Below are positions 8,448 to 18,285 of a stretch of 64,000 bases of DNA, piece after piece. The stretch is taken from positions 124,001 through 188,000 of the forward strand of contig NZ_JABX01000003.1 in NCBI RefSeq assembly GCF_001469165.1, in the 5' to 3' direction. Each line of letters begins with the position of its first letter. Within the stretch, counting starts at the first letter, position 1. Source of the DNA: Thiohalocapsa sp. ML1 (GTDB lineage: Bacteria > Pseudomonadota > Gammaproteobacteria > Chromatiales > Chromatiaceae). A program made the translations under genes and the position numbers. The notes below the pieces were generated by a model. The model was not told the DNA's origin. It did not search any database and saw only the letters and a program-made list of their open reading frames with translations.

Positions 8448-9881
8448 TCAGGCGATGTAGTCGTCTTCGTCGTTGCCGGCCCCGCCGAAGTCCATGTTCA
8501 AGTCCTTGATCTTGCGGGTCAGCGTGTTACGACCCCAGCCCAGAAGCTTCGCCGCCTCCTGGCGGCGGCCGCCCGTATGCTCCAGCGCGGCCTGGATCAG
8601 AATGCGCTCAAAGGTCGGCAACGCCGATTCCAGAATGGCGCCATCCCCGTCACGTAGCCGCCGACGTGTCCAAGCGCGCAGCGCGGATTCCCACTGCTCA
8701 TCGTCGGCGCCATGCGCGCCCGAGTCACAGAGGTCCGGCGGCAAATCATTGACACGAATCTCCTTCGTCGACGCCATCACCGTGAGCCAGCGCGCGGTGT
8801 TCTCCAGTTGCCGGACATTGCCCGGCCAATCCAGGCGCTCAAGGTGCGCCAGCGCGTCCGAGGCAATGGTCTTGGGCTCGCAACCGAGCTCCTTGCCGGC
8901 TTGGCTCAGGAAGTGCCGCATGAGCAGACCGATGTCCTCACGCCGCTCGCGCAGGGCCGGCAGATGGATGCGTATGACGTTGAGGCGGTGAAACAGGTCC
9001 TCTCGGAAGCGGCCTTGGCGCACATGATCTTGGAGGTTCTGATGCGTCGCTGCGATGATGCGCACATCGACCTTGATGGGCGCCAGTCCGCCGACGCGGT
9101 AGAACTCGCCATCAGCGAGCACCCGCAACAGGCGCGTCTGCAGCTCCGCCGGCATATCGCCGATCTCGTCGAGGAACAGCGTTCCACCGTCCGCCTGCTC
9201 GAAGCGGCCCTCCCGACGCGTTTGGGCGCCGGTGAAGGCGCCGCGCTCGTGGCCGAACAGCTCGGACTCCATGAGATCCCGCGGGATCGCGGCCATGTTC
9301 AGCGCGATGAAGGGTGCGCCGGAGCGGGGGCTGTGCCGATGCAGCGCCCGCGCGACGAGCTCCTTGCCGGTGCCCGATTCGCCATTGATCAACACGGTTA
9401 TGTTGGAGCGCGCCAGCCGGCCGATGGCGCGGAAGACCTCCTGCATCGACGGTGCTTCGCCGATGATGTCCGGGCTGTTCTCGAGCACGACAGTTCCGCC
9501 GCCGGCATGCTCCTGGGCGCGGCAGGCCCGGCGCACCTGATCCACCGCATCGTCTAGATCGAAAGGCTTGGGCAGATACTCGAAGGCACCGCCATGGAAG
9601 GCGGAAACGGCGCTGTCGAGGTCCGAGTGCGCGGTCATGATAATGACGGGCAGGCCCGGGTACCTGGCGGTCACCTGCTGCAGCAGCTCCAGGCCGTCGA
9701 TCCCCGGCATGCGAATGTCGGACAAAATCACGTCCGGCCGGTCACGGTGGAGCGCGTCCATGATGCCGACGCCATTGGAGAAACAGGTCACATCCATGTC
9801 CGCCTGGCGGAGCGCACGCTCAAGCACCCAGCGGATGGAGCGGTCATCATCAATGACCCAGACACTCGGGACCTTGGTCAT
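8448..9881 (-). CDS. ntrC: nitrogen regulation response regulator NtrC (NR-I)
   Basis: 477 aa. Sigma-54-dependent activator of nitrogen-assimilation genes. Receiver domain with phospho-Asp in VILSDIRMPGIDG (about residue 54), AAA+ domain with Walker A GESGTGKE and the sigma-54 contact loop GAFTGA, and a C-terminal Fis-type helix-turn-helix (RQEAAKLLGWGRNTLTRKIKDL). ATG 9881 has a GAGG ribosome site six bases upstream. An alternative GTG at 9893 would overlap the ntrB stop as GTGA. Translationally linked to ntrB, its kinase. Confidence 0.97.
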   Translation of the reverse strand: MTKVPSVWVIDDDRSIRWVLERALRQADMDVTCFSNGVGIMDALHRDRPDVILSDIRMPGIDGLELLQQVTARYPGLPVIIMTAHSDLDSAVSAFHGGAFEYLPKPFDLDDAVDQVRRACRAQEHAGGGTVVLENSPDIIGEAPSMQEVFRAIGRLARSNITVLINGESGTGKELVARALHRHSPRSGAPFIALNMAAIPRDLMESELFGHERGAFTGAQTRREGRFEQADGGTLFLDEIGDMPAELQTRLLRVLADGEFYRVGGLAPIKVDVRIIAATHQNLQDHVRQGRFREDLFHRLNVIRIHLPALRERREDIGLLMRHFLSQAGKELGCEPKTIASDALAHLERLDWPGNVRQLENTARWLTVMASTKEIRVNDLPPDLCDSGAHGADDEQWESALRAWTRRRLRDGDGAILESALPTFERILIQAALEHTGGRRQEAAKLLGWGRNTLTRKIKDLNMDFGGAGNDEDDYIA

Positions 9882-9889
9882 CGGTAGCC

Positions 9890-10972
9890 TCACCCCTCGT
9901 TGGCCTCAAGCGGCAGATAGACGAAGAACCGGGTGCAGCCGGGCCGGCTCTCGCATTCGATCAAGCCGCCGTGCTGGTTGATGAGCTCCTGCGCAATGGG
10001 CAGGCCCAGGCCGGTTCCCCCGGCCCGTCCGGAGACCATCGGGAAGAAGATCCGATCGATCATGGGCTCGGGAATACCGGGACCGGAATCCTCCACCTCA
10101 ATGCGAACGACCAGCCGATGCAGCTCGTTGCCGAGCGTAAACTGGCGCAGCACCCGGCTGCGGAAGATGAGCTGGCCGCCGTCACCGGCTGCGTGAGCAC
10201 CGTTGCGGGCGATGTTGAGTAACGCCTGGATCAGCCGATCGGAGTCGGCACGAAGCTCCGGGATACTCGGATCGTAGTCGCGAATCATGGTCGGTCCGCT
10301 CGGATACTCCGCACTCAGCAGGCCGCGCACGTGCTCCAGCACATGATGGATGTTGACGCTGCGCATCATCGGCAACTGGTTTGGACCGAGCATGCGGTTC
10401 AGGAGCCCCTGGAGTCTATCCGCCTCGTCGATGATGATGCGGGTGTACTCACGAAGCTCCGGACTCGGGAGCTCGCGCTCCAGGAGCTGCGCCGCCCCAC
10501 GCAGGCCGCCGAGCGGGTTTTTGATCTCATGCGCGAGGCCCCGCAACAGCGCCTGCGTCGCCTGGTGCTGGCTAATGAGGTGCTCTTCTCGGGTGATCCG
10601 AATCTGCCGGTCCACTTGATGGAGCTCCATCAGCAGGTCTGCATCCGGCTCGCATTGGTGCACCGGTAGCACCGTGCAGTTCACGCGGATCAGCTCGCCA
10701 TCGGGCCGCCGCAGCTCCACTTCCCGTTCCGTGAAAGGCTGACGCGTCTCAAGGGATTCGCGCAGACGCTGCTCCACTGGCTCGGCGGGGCAGGGCACCA
10801 ACCCCCCCGCGAACTTACCGAGCACGGCGTTTCCGCTGACGGCGAGCAGCAGCTCCCCCGCGGGATTGATGTAGCTGAGGCGCAGATCACCGTCGAACAG
10901 CAGCACTGCCGTGTTTAAGTTGCCGAGGATCGAAGCGGCCAGTTGGTTGTTTCCTTTGCTCTTCTGCTTCAT
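9890..10972 (-). CDS. ntrB: nitrogen regulation sensor kinase NtrB (NR-II)
   Basis: 360 aa. Cytosolic histidine kinase/phosphatase that responds to PII and phosphorylates NtrC. N-terminal PAS domain (LNTAVLLFDGDLRLSYINPAGELLL), phospho-His in GLAHEIKNPLGGLRGAAQLL, N box NIARNGAHAA, and ATP lids DSGPGIP and GTGLGLPIAQELINQHGG. No membrane segments, as expected for the family. A candidate NtrC-binding palindrome lies about 230 bases upstream, consistent with autoregulation. Confidence 0.97.
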   Translation of the reverse strand: MKQKSKGNNQLAASILGNLNTAVLLFDGDLRLSYINPAGELLLAVSGNAVLGKFAGGLVPCPAEPVEQRLRESLETRQPFTEREVELRRPDGELIRVNCTVLPVHQCEPDADLLMELHQVDRQIRITREEHLISQHQATQALLRGLAHEIKNPLGGLRGAAQLLERELPSPELREYTRIIIDEADRLQGLLNRMLGPNQLPMMRSVNIHHVLEHVRGLLSAEYPSGPTMIRDYDPSIPELRADSDRLIQALLNIARNGAHAAGDGGQLIFRSRVLRQFTLGNELHRLVVRIEVEDSGPGIPEPMIDRIFFPMVSGRAGGTGLGLPIAQELINQHGGLIECESRPGCTRFFVYLPLEANEG

Positions 10973-11318
10973 CTATCCGACCCGATCCGGCTAGTGGAGA
11001 GCGGTCACCCGACCCAGGTGATGAAACCGCCGGCACGAGAACCGACGCGGCTCGCATGGCCTGAGATCAGCGACCGCACGCACGCTCGGCGGATTGAGTA
11101 CTAGCAAGTTCCGAACCAGCCAGCCCGATCGCCAGAATGCTGCGCCGTTCTGCGAGGTCGCGTGCTAGCGGGAGAGAATGCGTGGGGATGTCGCGAAGCG
11201 GCGCACCATTATAGTGCGATCAGCGCACCGAAAGGAGGCTTTCGAGGCACAAGACGCGCGAGCGAAGCGGACTCGTGGTTCGCAGGTGAGCAGAAACAGT
11301 GCCCCTGCGGCGTTACGA
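10973..11318. other. 346-bp region upstream of ntrBC
   Basis: No plausible gene. It should contain the ntrBC promoter. The only distinct structure I see is the palindrome at 11202-11218. Confidence 0.55.
11202..11218. promoter_or_regulatory. candidate NtrC-binding palindrome
   Basis: CGCACCATTATAGTGCG: perfect 5-bp arms around a 7-bp centre. It resembles the known NtrC consensus TGCAC(C/T)-N5-GGTGCA with three mismatches in the 12 specified positions. Located about 230 bp upstream of ntrB, it could act as an enhancer-type site. Assigned from sequence similarity only. Confidence 0.5.
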
Positions 11319-11909
11319 TCAGGGGCGGTTGCCCCCGCTCCCGGACGCAGTACCGACGCCGTCAGTGGCCGGCTCACTGGGGAGCTCCGCCGAGGCCGGA
11401 AGACTCGGCAATACATGGACGCCGATAAGAGGCGTCGCCGCCACGATCACGCTATCCGGGCCTTTGATGAGGCCACGGATTCTGTGGCTGCCGAGGGTCA
11501 AGCCACGCAACAACAAGTGCGTGCTGTTGGGCGCATCGCCTTCGACCACGATCCCGTTGACTTCGACCATGACTTGGTGCCCCTCCTGAAGCGTTGGGGC
11601 AAGGACCAGAGAAACAGGCAGTTCTCCGTTCAGGTCCCGAGTCTTGTACTCATCCGGCGGCGCCAAGATCGAGAACAACTCGTAGGGGCCGGTGAATCCG
11701 GCGACGGGCGTAGTGTCTTCGGGTACAGGCTGACCATCGTCCGTCGCTTCCGCAGGTGCGACGTCCAGTAGCAGGTCGAGCTGCTCTGCATTCGGTAACG
11801 GGCGGTCCGAGAAGGTCGTCTGACCATCCGGGCCGATGCTCCGGTAGACCTGAGCTTGGGCACTGTAACCGACGAGCACGAGAAGCAGGCACAGCGCTTT
11901 CAATGGCAC
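11319..11909 (-). CDS. DUF4124 domain-containing secreted protein
   Basis: 196 aa from GTG 11909, which follows an AAAGGGG ribosome site; a longer frame reaches 11954. The signal peptide (LKALCLLLVLVGYSAQA) is followed directly by a DUF4124 segment (QVYRSIGPDGQTTFSDRP). A fibronectin-like or beta-rich C-terminal part (LVLAPTLQEGHQVMVEVNGIVV, GLTLGSHRIRGLIKG) follows. Proteins of this kind commonly accompany ntrBC-glnA in Gammaproteobacteria. Probably periplasmic; function unknown. Confidence 0.82.
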   Translation of the reverse strand: MPLKALCLLLVLVGYSAQAQVYRSIGPDGQTTFSDRPLPNAEQLDLLLDVAPAEATDDGQPVPEDTTPVAGFTGPYELFSILAPPDEYKTRDLNGELPVSLVLAPTLQEGHQVMVEVNGIVVEGDAPNSTHLLLRGLTLGSHRIRGLIKGPDSVIVAATPLIGVHVLPSLPASAELPSEPATDGVGTASGSGGNRP

Positions 11910-12066
11910 GTCCCCTTTGGACTTGAGACAACAAACACAGACGGTCGCTGCCACGCCTTCGGCTGTGGCATCGTCGTACGCGGTTGTAGACCCGGTGCCT
12001 AGGGCGATGCAACCAGGAGGGGCGGAAGATGGAACCTGCGTCGCGATCTAGCGCGCAGAAGGGGGC

Positions 12067-12090
12067 GACCGCCGCCGTCCGGCGGCGGTC
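12067..12090 (-). terminator. hairpin downstream of glnA
   Basis: Perfect 10-bp stem GACCGCCGCC / GGCGGCGGTC with a 4-base loop, beginning 10 bases past the glnA stop. The following T-tract is weak, so termination may be inefficient. Confidence 0.6.
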
Positions 12091-12099
12091 TGCCTTGCG

Positions 12100-13506
12100 T
12101 TACAGGCTGTAGTACATATCGAACTCGACCGGGTGCGTCGTCATACGGATGCGGGTGACATCGCCCATCTTCAGCGCAATGTAGCCATCGATGACGTCGT
12201 CGGTGAAGACACCGCCAGTGGTCAGGAACCCACGGTCCCCGTCCAGCGCCTCGAGGGCCTGATCCAGCGAGTAGCAGACCTGCGGGATGGCCTTCTCTTC
12301 TTCCGGCGGGAGGTCGTACAAATCCTTATCCATCGCATCACCGGGATGGATCTTGTTTTGGATGCCATCCAGGCCCGCCATCAGCATGGCCGCGAAGGAC
12401 AGGTACGGATTGCCGGTGCTGTCGGGGAAGCGCACCTCAATGCGGCGACCCTTGGGGTTGGCGTCGTGCGGGATGCGAATGGACGCAGAGCGGTTCTTGG
12501 CCGAGTAGGCCAGCATCACCGGGGCCTCGAAACCGGGGACGAGGCGCTTGTAGGAGTTGGTGGACGCGTTGGTGATCGCGTTCAAAGCCCGGGCATGCTT
12601 GATGATGCCGCCAATGTAGTAGAGGGCGGTTTCCGACAAGCCGCCGTACTTGTCGCCGGCGAAGATGTTGACGCCATCCTTCGCAAGCGACTGGTGCACA
12701 TGCATACCGGTGCCGTTGTCGCCGACCAACGGCTTGGGCATGAAGGTGGCTGTCTTGCCGTAGGCATGCGCGACATTCTGGATCACGTACTTGGTGATCT
12801 GGTTCATGTCGGCGCGGCGCACCAGCGGCCCGAAGCGGGTGCCGATCTCGCACTGACCGGCCGTCGCCACCTCGTGGTGATGCACTTCGACAGGCACGCC
12901 CATTTCTTCAAGCGCCAGACACATGGCCGCCCGCAGGTCGTTCAGCGAGTCGACCGGCGGAACCGGAAAGTAGCCGCCCTTGACACTGGGGCGGTGGCCC
13001 ATGTTGCCGTCCTCGAAGACCCGCTCGGAGTTCCACTGCGCCTCGTCGGAGTCGACCTTGTAGAAGGTTCCATTCATGCTGGATCCCCAGCGCACATCGT
13101 CGAAGACAAAGAACTCGGGCTCGGGGCCGAAGTAGGCGATATCGGCGATGCCGGTGGACTTGAGGTAGGCCTCGGCGCGCTTGGCGACGGAGCGCGGGTC
13201 ACGCTCGTAACCCTGCATCGTGGACGGCTCCAGGATGTCACAGCGCACGATCAGGGTCGTCTCGTCAGCAAACGGGTCCAGGACAGCGGTGTCTTCCTCC
13301 GGCATCAAGACCATGTCGGACGCTTCAATGCCCTTCCAGCCGGCAATCGAGGAGCCGTCGAACATCTTGCCGTCCTGGAACAGCGAGTCGTTGACGGCGC
13401 CGACCGGCAGGGACACGTGCTGCTCCTTGCCGCGCGTATCGGTGAAGCGTAGGTCGACGAATTTGACTTCCTCGCTCTTGATGGTGTCCATGATCTTCGA
13501 TGCCAT
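12100..13506 (-). CDS. glnA: glutamine synthetase, type I
   Basis: 468 aa, exactly the typical GSI-beta length. Forms glutamine from glutamate, ammonia and ATP as a cytoplasmic dodecamer. Signatures include [17 protein letters not shown] (N-terminal beta-grasp), the ATP-binding region [17 protein letters not shown] and the adenylylation site DLYDLPPEE (Tyr near residue 398), so activity should be controlled by GlnE. The candidate sigma-54 promoter upstream and the nearby ntrBC genes point to nitrogen-controlled transcription. Confidence 0.98.
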   Translation of the reverse strand: MASKIMDTIKSEEVKFVDLRFTDTRGKEQHVSLPVGAVNDSLFQDGKMFDGSSIAGWKGIEASDMVLMPEEDTAVLDPFADETTLIVRCDILEPSTMQGYERDPRSVAKRAEAYLKSTGIADIAYFGPEPEFFVFDDVRWGSSMNGTFYKVDSDEAQWNSERVFEDGNMGHRPSVKGGYFPVPPVDSLNDLRAAMCLALEEMGVPVEVHHHEVATAGQCEIGTRFGPLVRRADMNQITKYVIQNVAHAYGKTATFMPKPLVGDNGTGMHVHQSLAKDGVNIFAGDKYGGLSETALYYIGGIIKHARALNAITNASTNSYKRLVPGFEAPVMLAYSAKNRSASIRIPHDANPKGRRIEVRFPDSTGNPYLSFAAMLMAGLDGIQNKIHPGDAMDKDLYDLPPEEEKAIPQVCYSLDQALEALDGDRGFLTTGGVFTDDVIDGYIALKMGDVTRIRMTTHPVEFDMYYSL

Positions 13507-13853
13507 ACTTCGATCTCCGGTCGTTTCGATTGGGGGGTTGATTTCGAGCCGGCGCTGTGCGGGCTCGGGGGCGGGGGGCCGACGCCTCCCCGGTGGAGCG
13601 CTTGCCGCGTTTCACCGCCATCGGCTAGAGCGCAAGGCATGTTTTATGCCAAGCGACGTCACTCCCCGGTTTTTGAGCCGCCATCAGGGAGAACCCAAGC
13701 GCCGGCGCGGGCACCGTCCCGAAGCACCAAGAACTTGGCGTGACCGATGTGGTGTGCTGACGATCCCCTTTGCCGGCGTCGAGGGCGGTTGCCAGAAAAG
13801 GGTCGCACCAGTCCGAGGCACGCTTGGCGGACCCGACGCGGGCATGCACCATG
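13507..13853. other. 347-bp glnA upstream region
   Basis: No gene seen. Contains the candidate sigma-54 promoter at 13637-13652. Further upstream, a weak NtrC-like half palindrome (TGCACC-N5-AGGGCG, about 13843-13860) touches the end of the cation transporter gene. Confidence 0.55.
13637..13652 (-). promoter_or_regulatory. candidate sigma-54 (-24/-12) promoter of glnA
   Basis: On the minus strand the sequence TTGGCATAAAACATGC has GG-N10-GC spacing, the invariant core of sigma-54 promoters, and a good TTGGCA -24 half. Transcription would start near 13625, leaving a 5' leader of about 120 bases before the glnA ATG. The element is also an imperfect palindrome (GGCAT/ATGCC). Confidence 0.6.
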
Positions 13854-15059
13854 TTAGGGCGCGGAGCCATAATAGATGCGCACGCTGGAAAACACGGCGT
13901 CCCCGGCTAAGGCGTCCTTCGCTCGCGTCGCCAGGCCATGCGGCACGCCAGCACCCTGCATGAGGTCTTCCGGCAGGAACACTTCGACTTCGATGCGACC
14001 CTTCAGGTAGTGCAGTTGCACGCGTTCCGGTTTCTCCAGGGCAGGGAGATCCGACCAGTGTGCACCGAGGCGGGCGAGTGCGTCGCGGCGACTCGGCAGC
14101 CCCATCGTTGGCGGTGCGACGTTGTCGTCTTCCGGATCGATGTGCACCGTAACGTCTTCGATCTCTTCGATGTGCTTTTTCAGGCCCTGCTCCACCTTAA
14201 CGCTGATCAGATGCCCTTCCGATACGCTGATGTACGGGTCGACGAGCACGTGGACGTCCGATGAGACATTGCCGCCGATGCTGCGGGTACGCAGCATGTG
14301 GACATCGCGGACACCACCGACTTTCAGGATGGTGTCACGCACCGCCGCGAGGCGATCCGGCTCCAACCCCGTGTCGACCAACTCCCTGACCGCGTCGATG
14401 CCAAGCTCCCAGGCGACGTGCGCGATCATCACGGCGACTAGAAACGCCGCCACCGTATCCAGATAGGGCAGTCCCGCGAGCGTGCCGCCGATGCCTACCA
14501 GCACGACGACAGACGAGATGGCGTCGGTCCGATGATGCCAGGCGTTCGCGCGCAGCATGTCCGAGCGCACGGCCTTTGCGTACGCAAGCGTGTACCAGTA
14601 CAACCATTCCTTGACCAAGATCGACGCCAAGGCCGCGTAGAGGGTAATCCAAGCTGGCGTTCTCAGTTCCTGAGGGGAAAACAGCCTCTGCGCGGCATCC
14701 CAACCGAGACCAATGGCCACGACGACCAATACCAGCGCGAGCGCGAGCGTCGCCATGGTTTCGTAGCGTCCGTGTCCGTAGGGATGCGTGGTGTCCGGGG
14801 CGCGGCTCGACTGCGTGCCCACGATCCAAACCAGCGCGTCGGTAGCGAGGTCGGACAGCGAATGGATGCCGTCGGCAACGAGCGCGTGTGACTGCCCGAC
14901 GACGCCCACACCCACCTTGACTGCAGACAGGAGAAAGTTGACGAGGGCGCCAACGATGGCCGTGCGCGCGATCGCGTGACGACGCTCGGCTAAGCGGGCA
15001 TCAAGGCGGGCATCAAGGCGGGCATCAAGCGCGGTACTTGCGGCAGCAGCGGGTTCCAT
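13854..15059 (-). CDS. cation diffusion facilitator (CDF) family efflux protein
   Basis: 401 aa. Inner-membrane divalent metal/proton antiporter. Six transmembrane helices with metal-site motifs DGIHSLSDLATD (TM2) and HHRTDAISS (TM5), then a cytoplasmic ferredoxin-like CDF domain (VHMLRTRSIGGNVSSDVHVLVD) and an extra C-terminal region of about 90 residues. The N-terminus carries the in-frame repeat LDAR three times. Asp/His in both metal motifs fits Zn or Fe transport (FieF-like), but selectivity cannot be fixed from sequence. The gene lies upstream of glnA but with a separate promoter region between. Confidence 0.9.
   Translation of the reverse strand: MEPAAAASTALDARLDARLDARLAERRHAIARTAIVGALVNFLLSAVKVGVGVVGQSHALVADGIHSLSDLATDALVWIVGTQSSRAPDTTHPYGHGRYETMATLALALVLVVVAIGLGWDAAQRLFSPQELRTPAWITLYAALASILVKEWLYWYTLAYAKAVRSDMLRANAWHHRTDAISSVVVLVGIGGTLAGLPYLDTVAAFLVAVMIAHVAWELGIDAVRELVDTGLEPDRLAAVRDTILKVGGVRDVHMLRTRSIGGNVSSDVHVLVDPYISVSEGHLISVKVEQGLKKHIEEIEDVTVHIDPEDDNVAPPTMGLPSRRDALARLGAHWSDLPALEKPERVQLHYLKGRIEVEVFLPEDLMQGAGVPHGLATRAKDALAGDAVFSSVRIYYGSAP
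14998..15031. repeat. 12-bp tandem repeat encoding LDAR
   Basis: Three consecutive copies of a GCATCAAGGCGG-type 12-mer at the 5' end of the cation efflux gene, giving LDARLDARLDAR. Being in frame, copy changes would only alter the cytosolic N-terminal tail. Confidence 0.75.
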
Positions 15060-15266
15060 CGCGACATCCAGGCCGGTTTGCAGGGGTCATTCGACGGGCC
15101 GCGCCGCGACGTGTCCGGGGCCCCGGCAGCGAGACCGCGGTCGGCAGACGACACCGCGCCCGCAAGCCGGATTATAGGCGAGGGCGCCGCCATCGGCATG
15201 TCGGGCTTCAGCACTGTGGTTAGCGGGCGCTGGTTGTCGCTAGAATGACTGACTGTTTTCAGCATC

Positions 15267-16190
15267 ATGGGGATGATCCGCTTGACCCCTTCCGTCGCCA
15301 CACCGAGCACGTTTCAGGACCTTATCTTCCGGTTGCAGAGCTTCTGGGCCGAACGCGGCTGCGTTGTCGTGCAGCCCTACGACATGGAGGTGGGGGCTGG
15401 GACTTTTCACCCGGCGACCTTCCTGCGTGCCATCGGTCCAGAGCCTTGGAGCTGTGCGTATGTACAGCCTTCGCGGCGGCCGACCGACGGGCGCTATGGC
15501 GAGAATCCGAACCGCCTGCAGCATTATTATCAATTCCAGGTCATCCTGAAGCCGTCTCCGATGGAGATTCAGGACCTTTACCTCGACTCCTTAAAGATGC
15601 TTGGCATCGATCTCCTCGTGCATGACATTAGGTTTGTCGAGGACAACTGGGAATCGCCCACGCTCGGCGCCTGGGGACTCGGTTGGGAGGTATGGCTAAA
15701 CGGCATGGAGGTGACGCAGTTTACCTATTTTCAGCAGGTCGGCGGACTCGAATGCCGGCCGGTCAGCGGGGAAATCACCTACGGCCTGGAGCGGATCGCG
15801 ATGTACCTGCAGGGGGTTGAGAGCGTCTTCGATCTCAAGTGGGGCGATACGGCGCAGGGTCCGGTGTCCTACGGCGATGTGTTCCTGCAGAATGAACGTG
15901 AACAGTCCGCATTCAACTTCGAGCATGCGGACGTTGCGGCGCTGCTCAGTGCCTTCGACGTAGCGGAGCGGCAGAGCCTGTACCTCATCGAGCTGTCCCT
16001 CCCGTTGCCTGCCTACGAGCAGGTGCTCAAGGCTTCTCATCTGTTCAATCTGCTGGACGCCCGCGGGGCGTTATCGGTGACGGAACGACAGCGGTTCATC
16101 CTGCGCGTGCGGACCTTGGCCCGCGCTGTGGCGGAAACCTATTACGCGAGCCGGGAGGCCTTGGGCTTCCCGATGGCGCAGGCACGCTAG
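15267..16190 (+). CDS. glyQ: glycyl-tRNA synthetase alpha subunit
   Basis: 307 aa. Catalytic subunit of the bacterial alpha2-beta2 glycyl-tRNA synthetase. Highly conserved segments: [46 protein letters not shown] is present in essentially family form, as are [26 protein letters not shown] and [15 protein letters not shown] 15267 or ATG 15273 could be the start. Heads a glyQ-glyS-gmhB operon. Confidence 0.98.
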   Translation: MGMIRLTPSVATPSTFQDLIFRLQSFWAERGCVVVQPYDMEVGAGTFHPATFLRAIGPEPWSCAYVQPSRRPTDGRYGENPNRLQHYYQFQVILKPSPMEIQDLYLDSLKMLGIDLLVHDIRFVEDNWESPTLGAWGLGWEVWLNGMEVTQFTYFQQVGGLECRPVSGEITYGLERIAMYLQGVESVFDLKWGDTAQGPVSYGDVFLQNEREQSAFNFEHADVAALLSAFDVAERQSLYLIELSLPLPAYEQVLKASHLFNLLDARGALSVTERQRFILRVRTLARAVAETYYASREALGFPMAQAR

Positions 16191-16203
16191 GGGTTCAGAC
16201 GAC

Positions 16204-18285
16204 ATGCCAGAAGTTCAGGACTTACTTGTCGAGATCGGCACCGAAGAGCTGCCGCCCAGGGCTTTGCTTGGCTTGAGCGAGGCGTTCGCGAGCGCCTTGG
16301 CCGGGCAGCTTCTAGCCGTGGGTCTGTCGCACGGTACCATTGCGCAGTTCGCCACCCCGCGTCGGCTGGGGCTCCTCGTTCGGAACCTCGCCACCCATCA
16401 GCGCGAGGCGGAAACGGTGCGGCGGGGCCCCGCCGTCAGCGCGGCGTTCGACGCCGAGGGGGCGCCGACAAAGGCGGCGATGGGCTTTGCGAAGTCTTGT
16501 GGCGTCACTGTCGAGGATCTGGAGCGAGACGAATCGGAGAAAGGCGCCTGGCTGGTCCATCGCCAAGTACAGTCAGGGTCGGCGACGCCCTCCCTACTGC
16601 CCGAGGTTATCACCGCAGCTCTTGAGAGACTGCCTATCGCAAAACGCATGCGGTGGGGCGATGGCGAGGTGAGCTTCGTACGACCGGTCCATTGGGCCTG
16701 CGTGGTCTTCGGAACGAATGTCGTCCCAGGCAGCATTCTCGGAGTAGCAATTGGGCAGGACAGCCGTGGTCATCGGTTTCATCACCCTGGGCCCCTCCCT
16801 GTTGAGACGCCGGAGCAGTATGCGCCCACGCTCCGCAAGGCGTCGGTGGAGCCTGATTTCTCGCTTCGGCGGGAGCGCGTTCGGGCGCAAGTCAGCGAGC
16901 TCGCGCGCTCGGTCCAAGGGAAGGCGCACATGCCTCCGGAGCTTCTCGACGAAGTCACCGCTTTGTGTGAGTGGCCGGTGGCCCTGCTCGGGCGATTCGA
17001 CGAGGACTTCCTCAGCGTGCCGCCCGAGGTCCTTATCGAAACCATGCAGCAACACCAGAAGTACTTTCCGGTGCGGGGCGCGGACGACGATGCGCTCCTG
17101 CCATATTTCATCGCCGTCGCGAACATCGACAGCAGGGAACCGCGCCTCGTGCGCGCAGGTAACGAACGCGTCATCCGGCCACGGTTCAGCGATGCTCGAT
17201 TCTTTTGGGACCAAGATCTTAGGGTATCACTCGCGGCGCGCGCCCCTGCCCTGGAGCAGCTTGTGTTCCAGCACAAGCTAGGCAGTGTTGGGGACAAGAG
17301 CCGACGCGTTGCAGCGGCAAGTCGCAGGATAGCCACGCTCTTGGGATACGACGCTGACGCGGCGGAACGTGCGGCACAGCTCGCAAAGTGCGACCTTGTC
17401 ACGTCGATGGTTGGAGAGTTTCCCGGCCTTCAGGGCACCATGGGTCGGCGCTACGCGGAACGGGCCGGTGAGGATTCTTGCGTCGCGGCGGCCTTGGAAG
17501 AGCAGTACATGCCACGGCATGCGGGTGACCAATTGCCGGCAGGCCCCTGCGGTCGCGTACTGGCGCTCGCGGACAAGTTGGACACGCTGATCGGTATCTT
17601 CGCCATCGGCGAGCGCCCCAGCGGGGTCAAAGACCCGTATGGGCTGCGGCGGGCTGCCATCGGGGTGCTACGGATACTCATCGAAACGCCGTTGCCGTTG
17701 GATCTTCGCAAACTCATTAGCGACGCCGCTGCTGACCTCCCCGAGACATTAGGTGCATCCGAAGCGGTGGACGATACGTACGCCTATATCGTCGAACGGT
17801 TGCGCGGCTATTACGCAGACCAGGGGATCAATGCTTCGGTGGTCGACGCGGTGCTGGCCGTAGAGCCTGCGGCCCCGAGTGATATAGACAAACGCGTGCG
17901 TGCCGTCGCTGGCTTCGCTGAGCTGGAGGCCGCAGCCGCGTTGGCCGCGGCAAACAAGCGCATCGCGAACATTTTCAAGAAGGCCGAGGTGGCCGCCCAA
18001 CCGGGTGACATTGACCCCACGCTGTTTGAGTTTCCTGCGGAACAGGCACTCGCCGCAACCTTGGCGGCCGTTCGGCGTCGGGTCGTGCCTTTATTGGAGA
18101 AGGCGGATTATGCCGCGGCACTGAACGAGCTGGCCTTGCTTCGTGGAGACGTGGATGCTTACTTCGATGCGGTGCTCGTTATGGACAAGGATCCGCGCGT
18201 GCGTCGGAACAGGCTCGCGCTGCTAAGCCAGATTGGGTCACTGTTCGCGAGCATCGCCGATATCTCTAAGTTGCGATTTGCATGA
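16204..18285 (+). CDS. glyS: glycyl-tRNA synthetase beta subunit
   Basis: 693 aa, family length about 690. tRNA-binding partner of GlyQ. Typical N-terminus (LLVEIGTEELPPRALLGLSEAFA), central IETMQQHQKYFPV and the HD-like region KCDLVTSMVGEFPGLQGTMGR, with the DALR-type anticodon region at the C-terminus (DKDPRVRRNRLALLSQI). Starts 13 bases after glyQ. Its stop overlaps the gmhB start as ATGA. Confidence 0.98.
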   Translation: MPEVQDLLVEIGTEELPPRALLGLSEAFASALAGQLLAVGLSHGTIAQFATPRRLGLLVRNLATHQREAETVRRGPAVSAAFDAEGAPTKAAMGFAKSCGVTVEDLERDESEKGAWLVHRQVQSGSATPSLLPEVITAALERLPIAKRMRWGDGEVSFVRPVHWACVVFGTNVVPGSILGVAIGQDSRGHRFHHPGPLPVETPEQYAPTLRKASVEPDFSLRRERVRAQVSELARSVQGKAHMPPELLDEVTALCEWPVALLGRFDEDFLSVPPEVLIETMQQHQKYFPVRGADDDALLPYFIAVANIDSREPRLVRAGNERVIRPRFSDARFFWDQDLRVSLAARAPALEQLVFQHKLGSVGDKSRRVAAASRRIATLLGYDADAAERAAQLAKCDLVTSMVGEFPGLQGTMGRRYAERAGEDSCVAAALEEQYMPRHAGDQLPAGPCGRVLALADKLDTLIGIFAIGERPSGVKDPYGLRRAAIGVLRILIETPLPLDLRKLISDAAADLPETLGASEAVDDTYAYIVERLRGYYADQGINASVVDAVLAVEPAAPSDIDKRVRAVAGFAELEAAAALAAANKRIANIFKKAEVAAQPGDIDPTLFEFPAEQALAATLAAVRRRVVPLLEKADYAAALNELALLRGDVDAYFDAVLVMDKDPRVRRNRLALLSQIGSLFASIADISKLRFA

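Noticed and set aside
12133-13452. 439-codon plus-strand frame opposite glnA
   Set aside because: Mirror frame of the highly conserved glnA; its Val/Gly/His/Arg composition is typical of antisense shadows in high-GC DNA.
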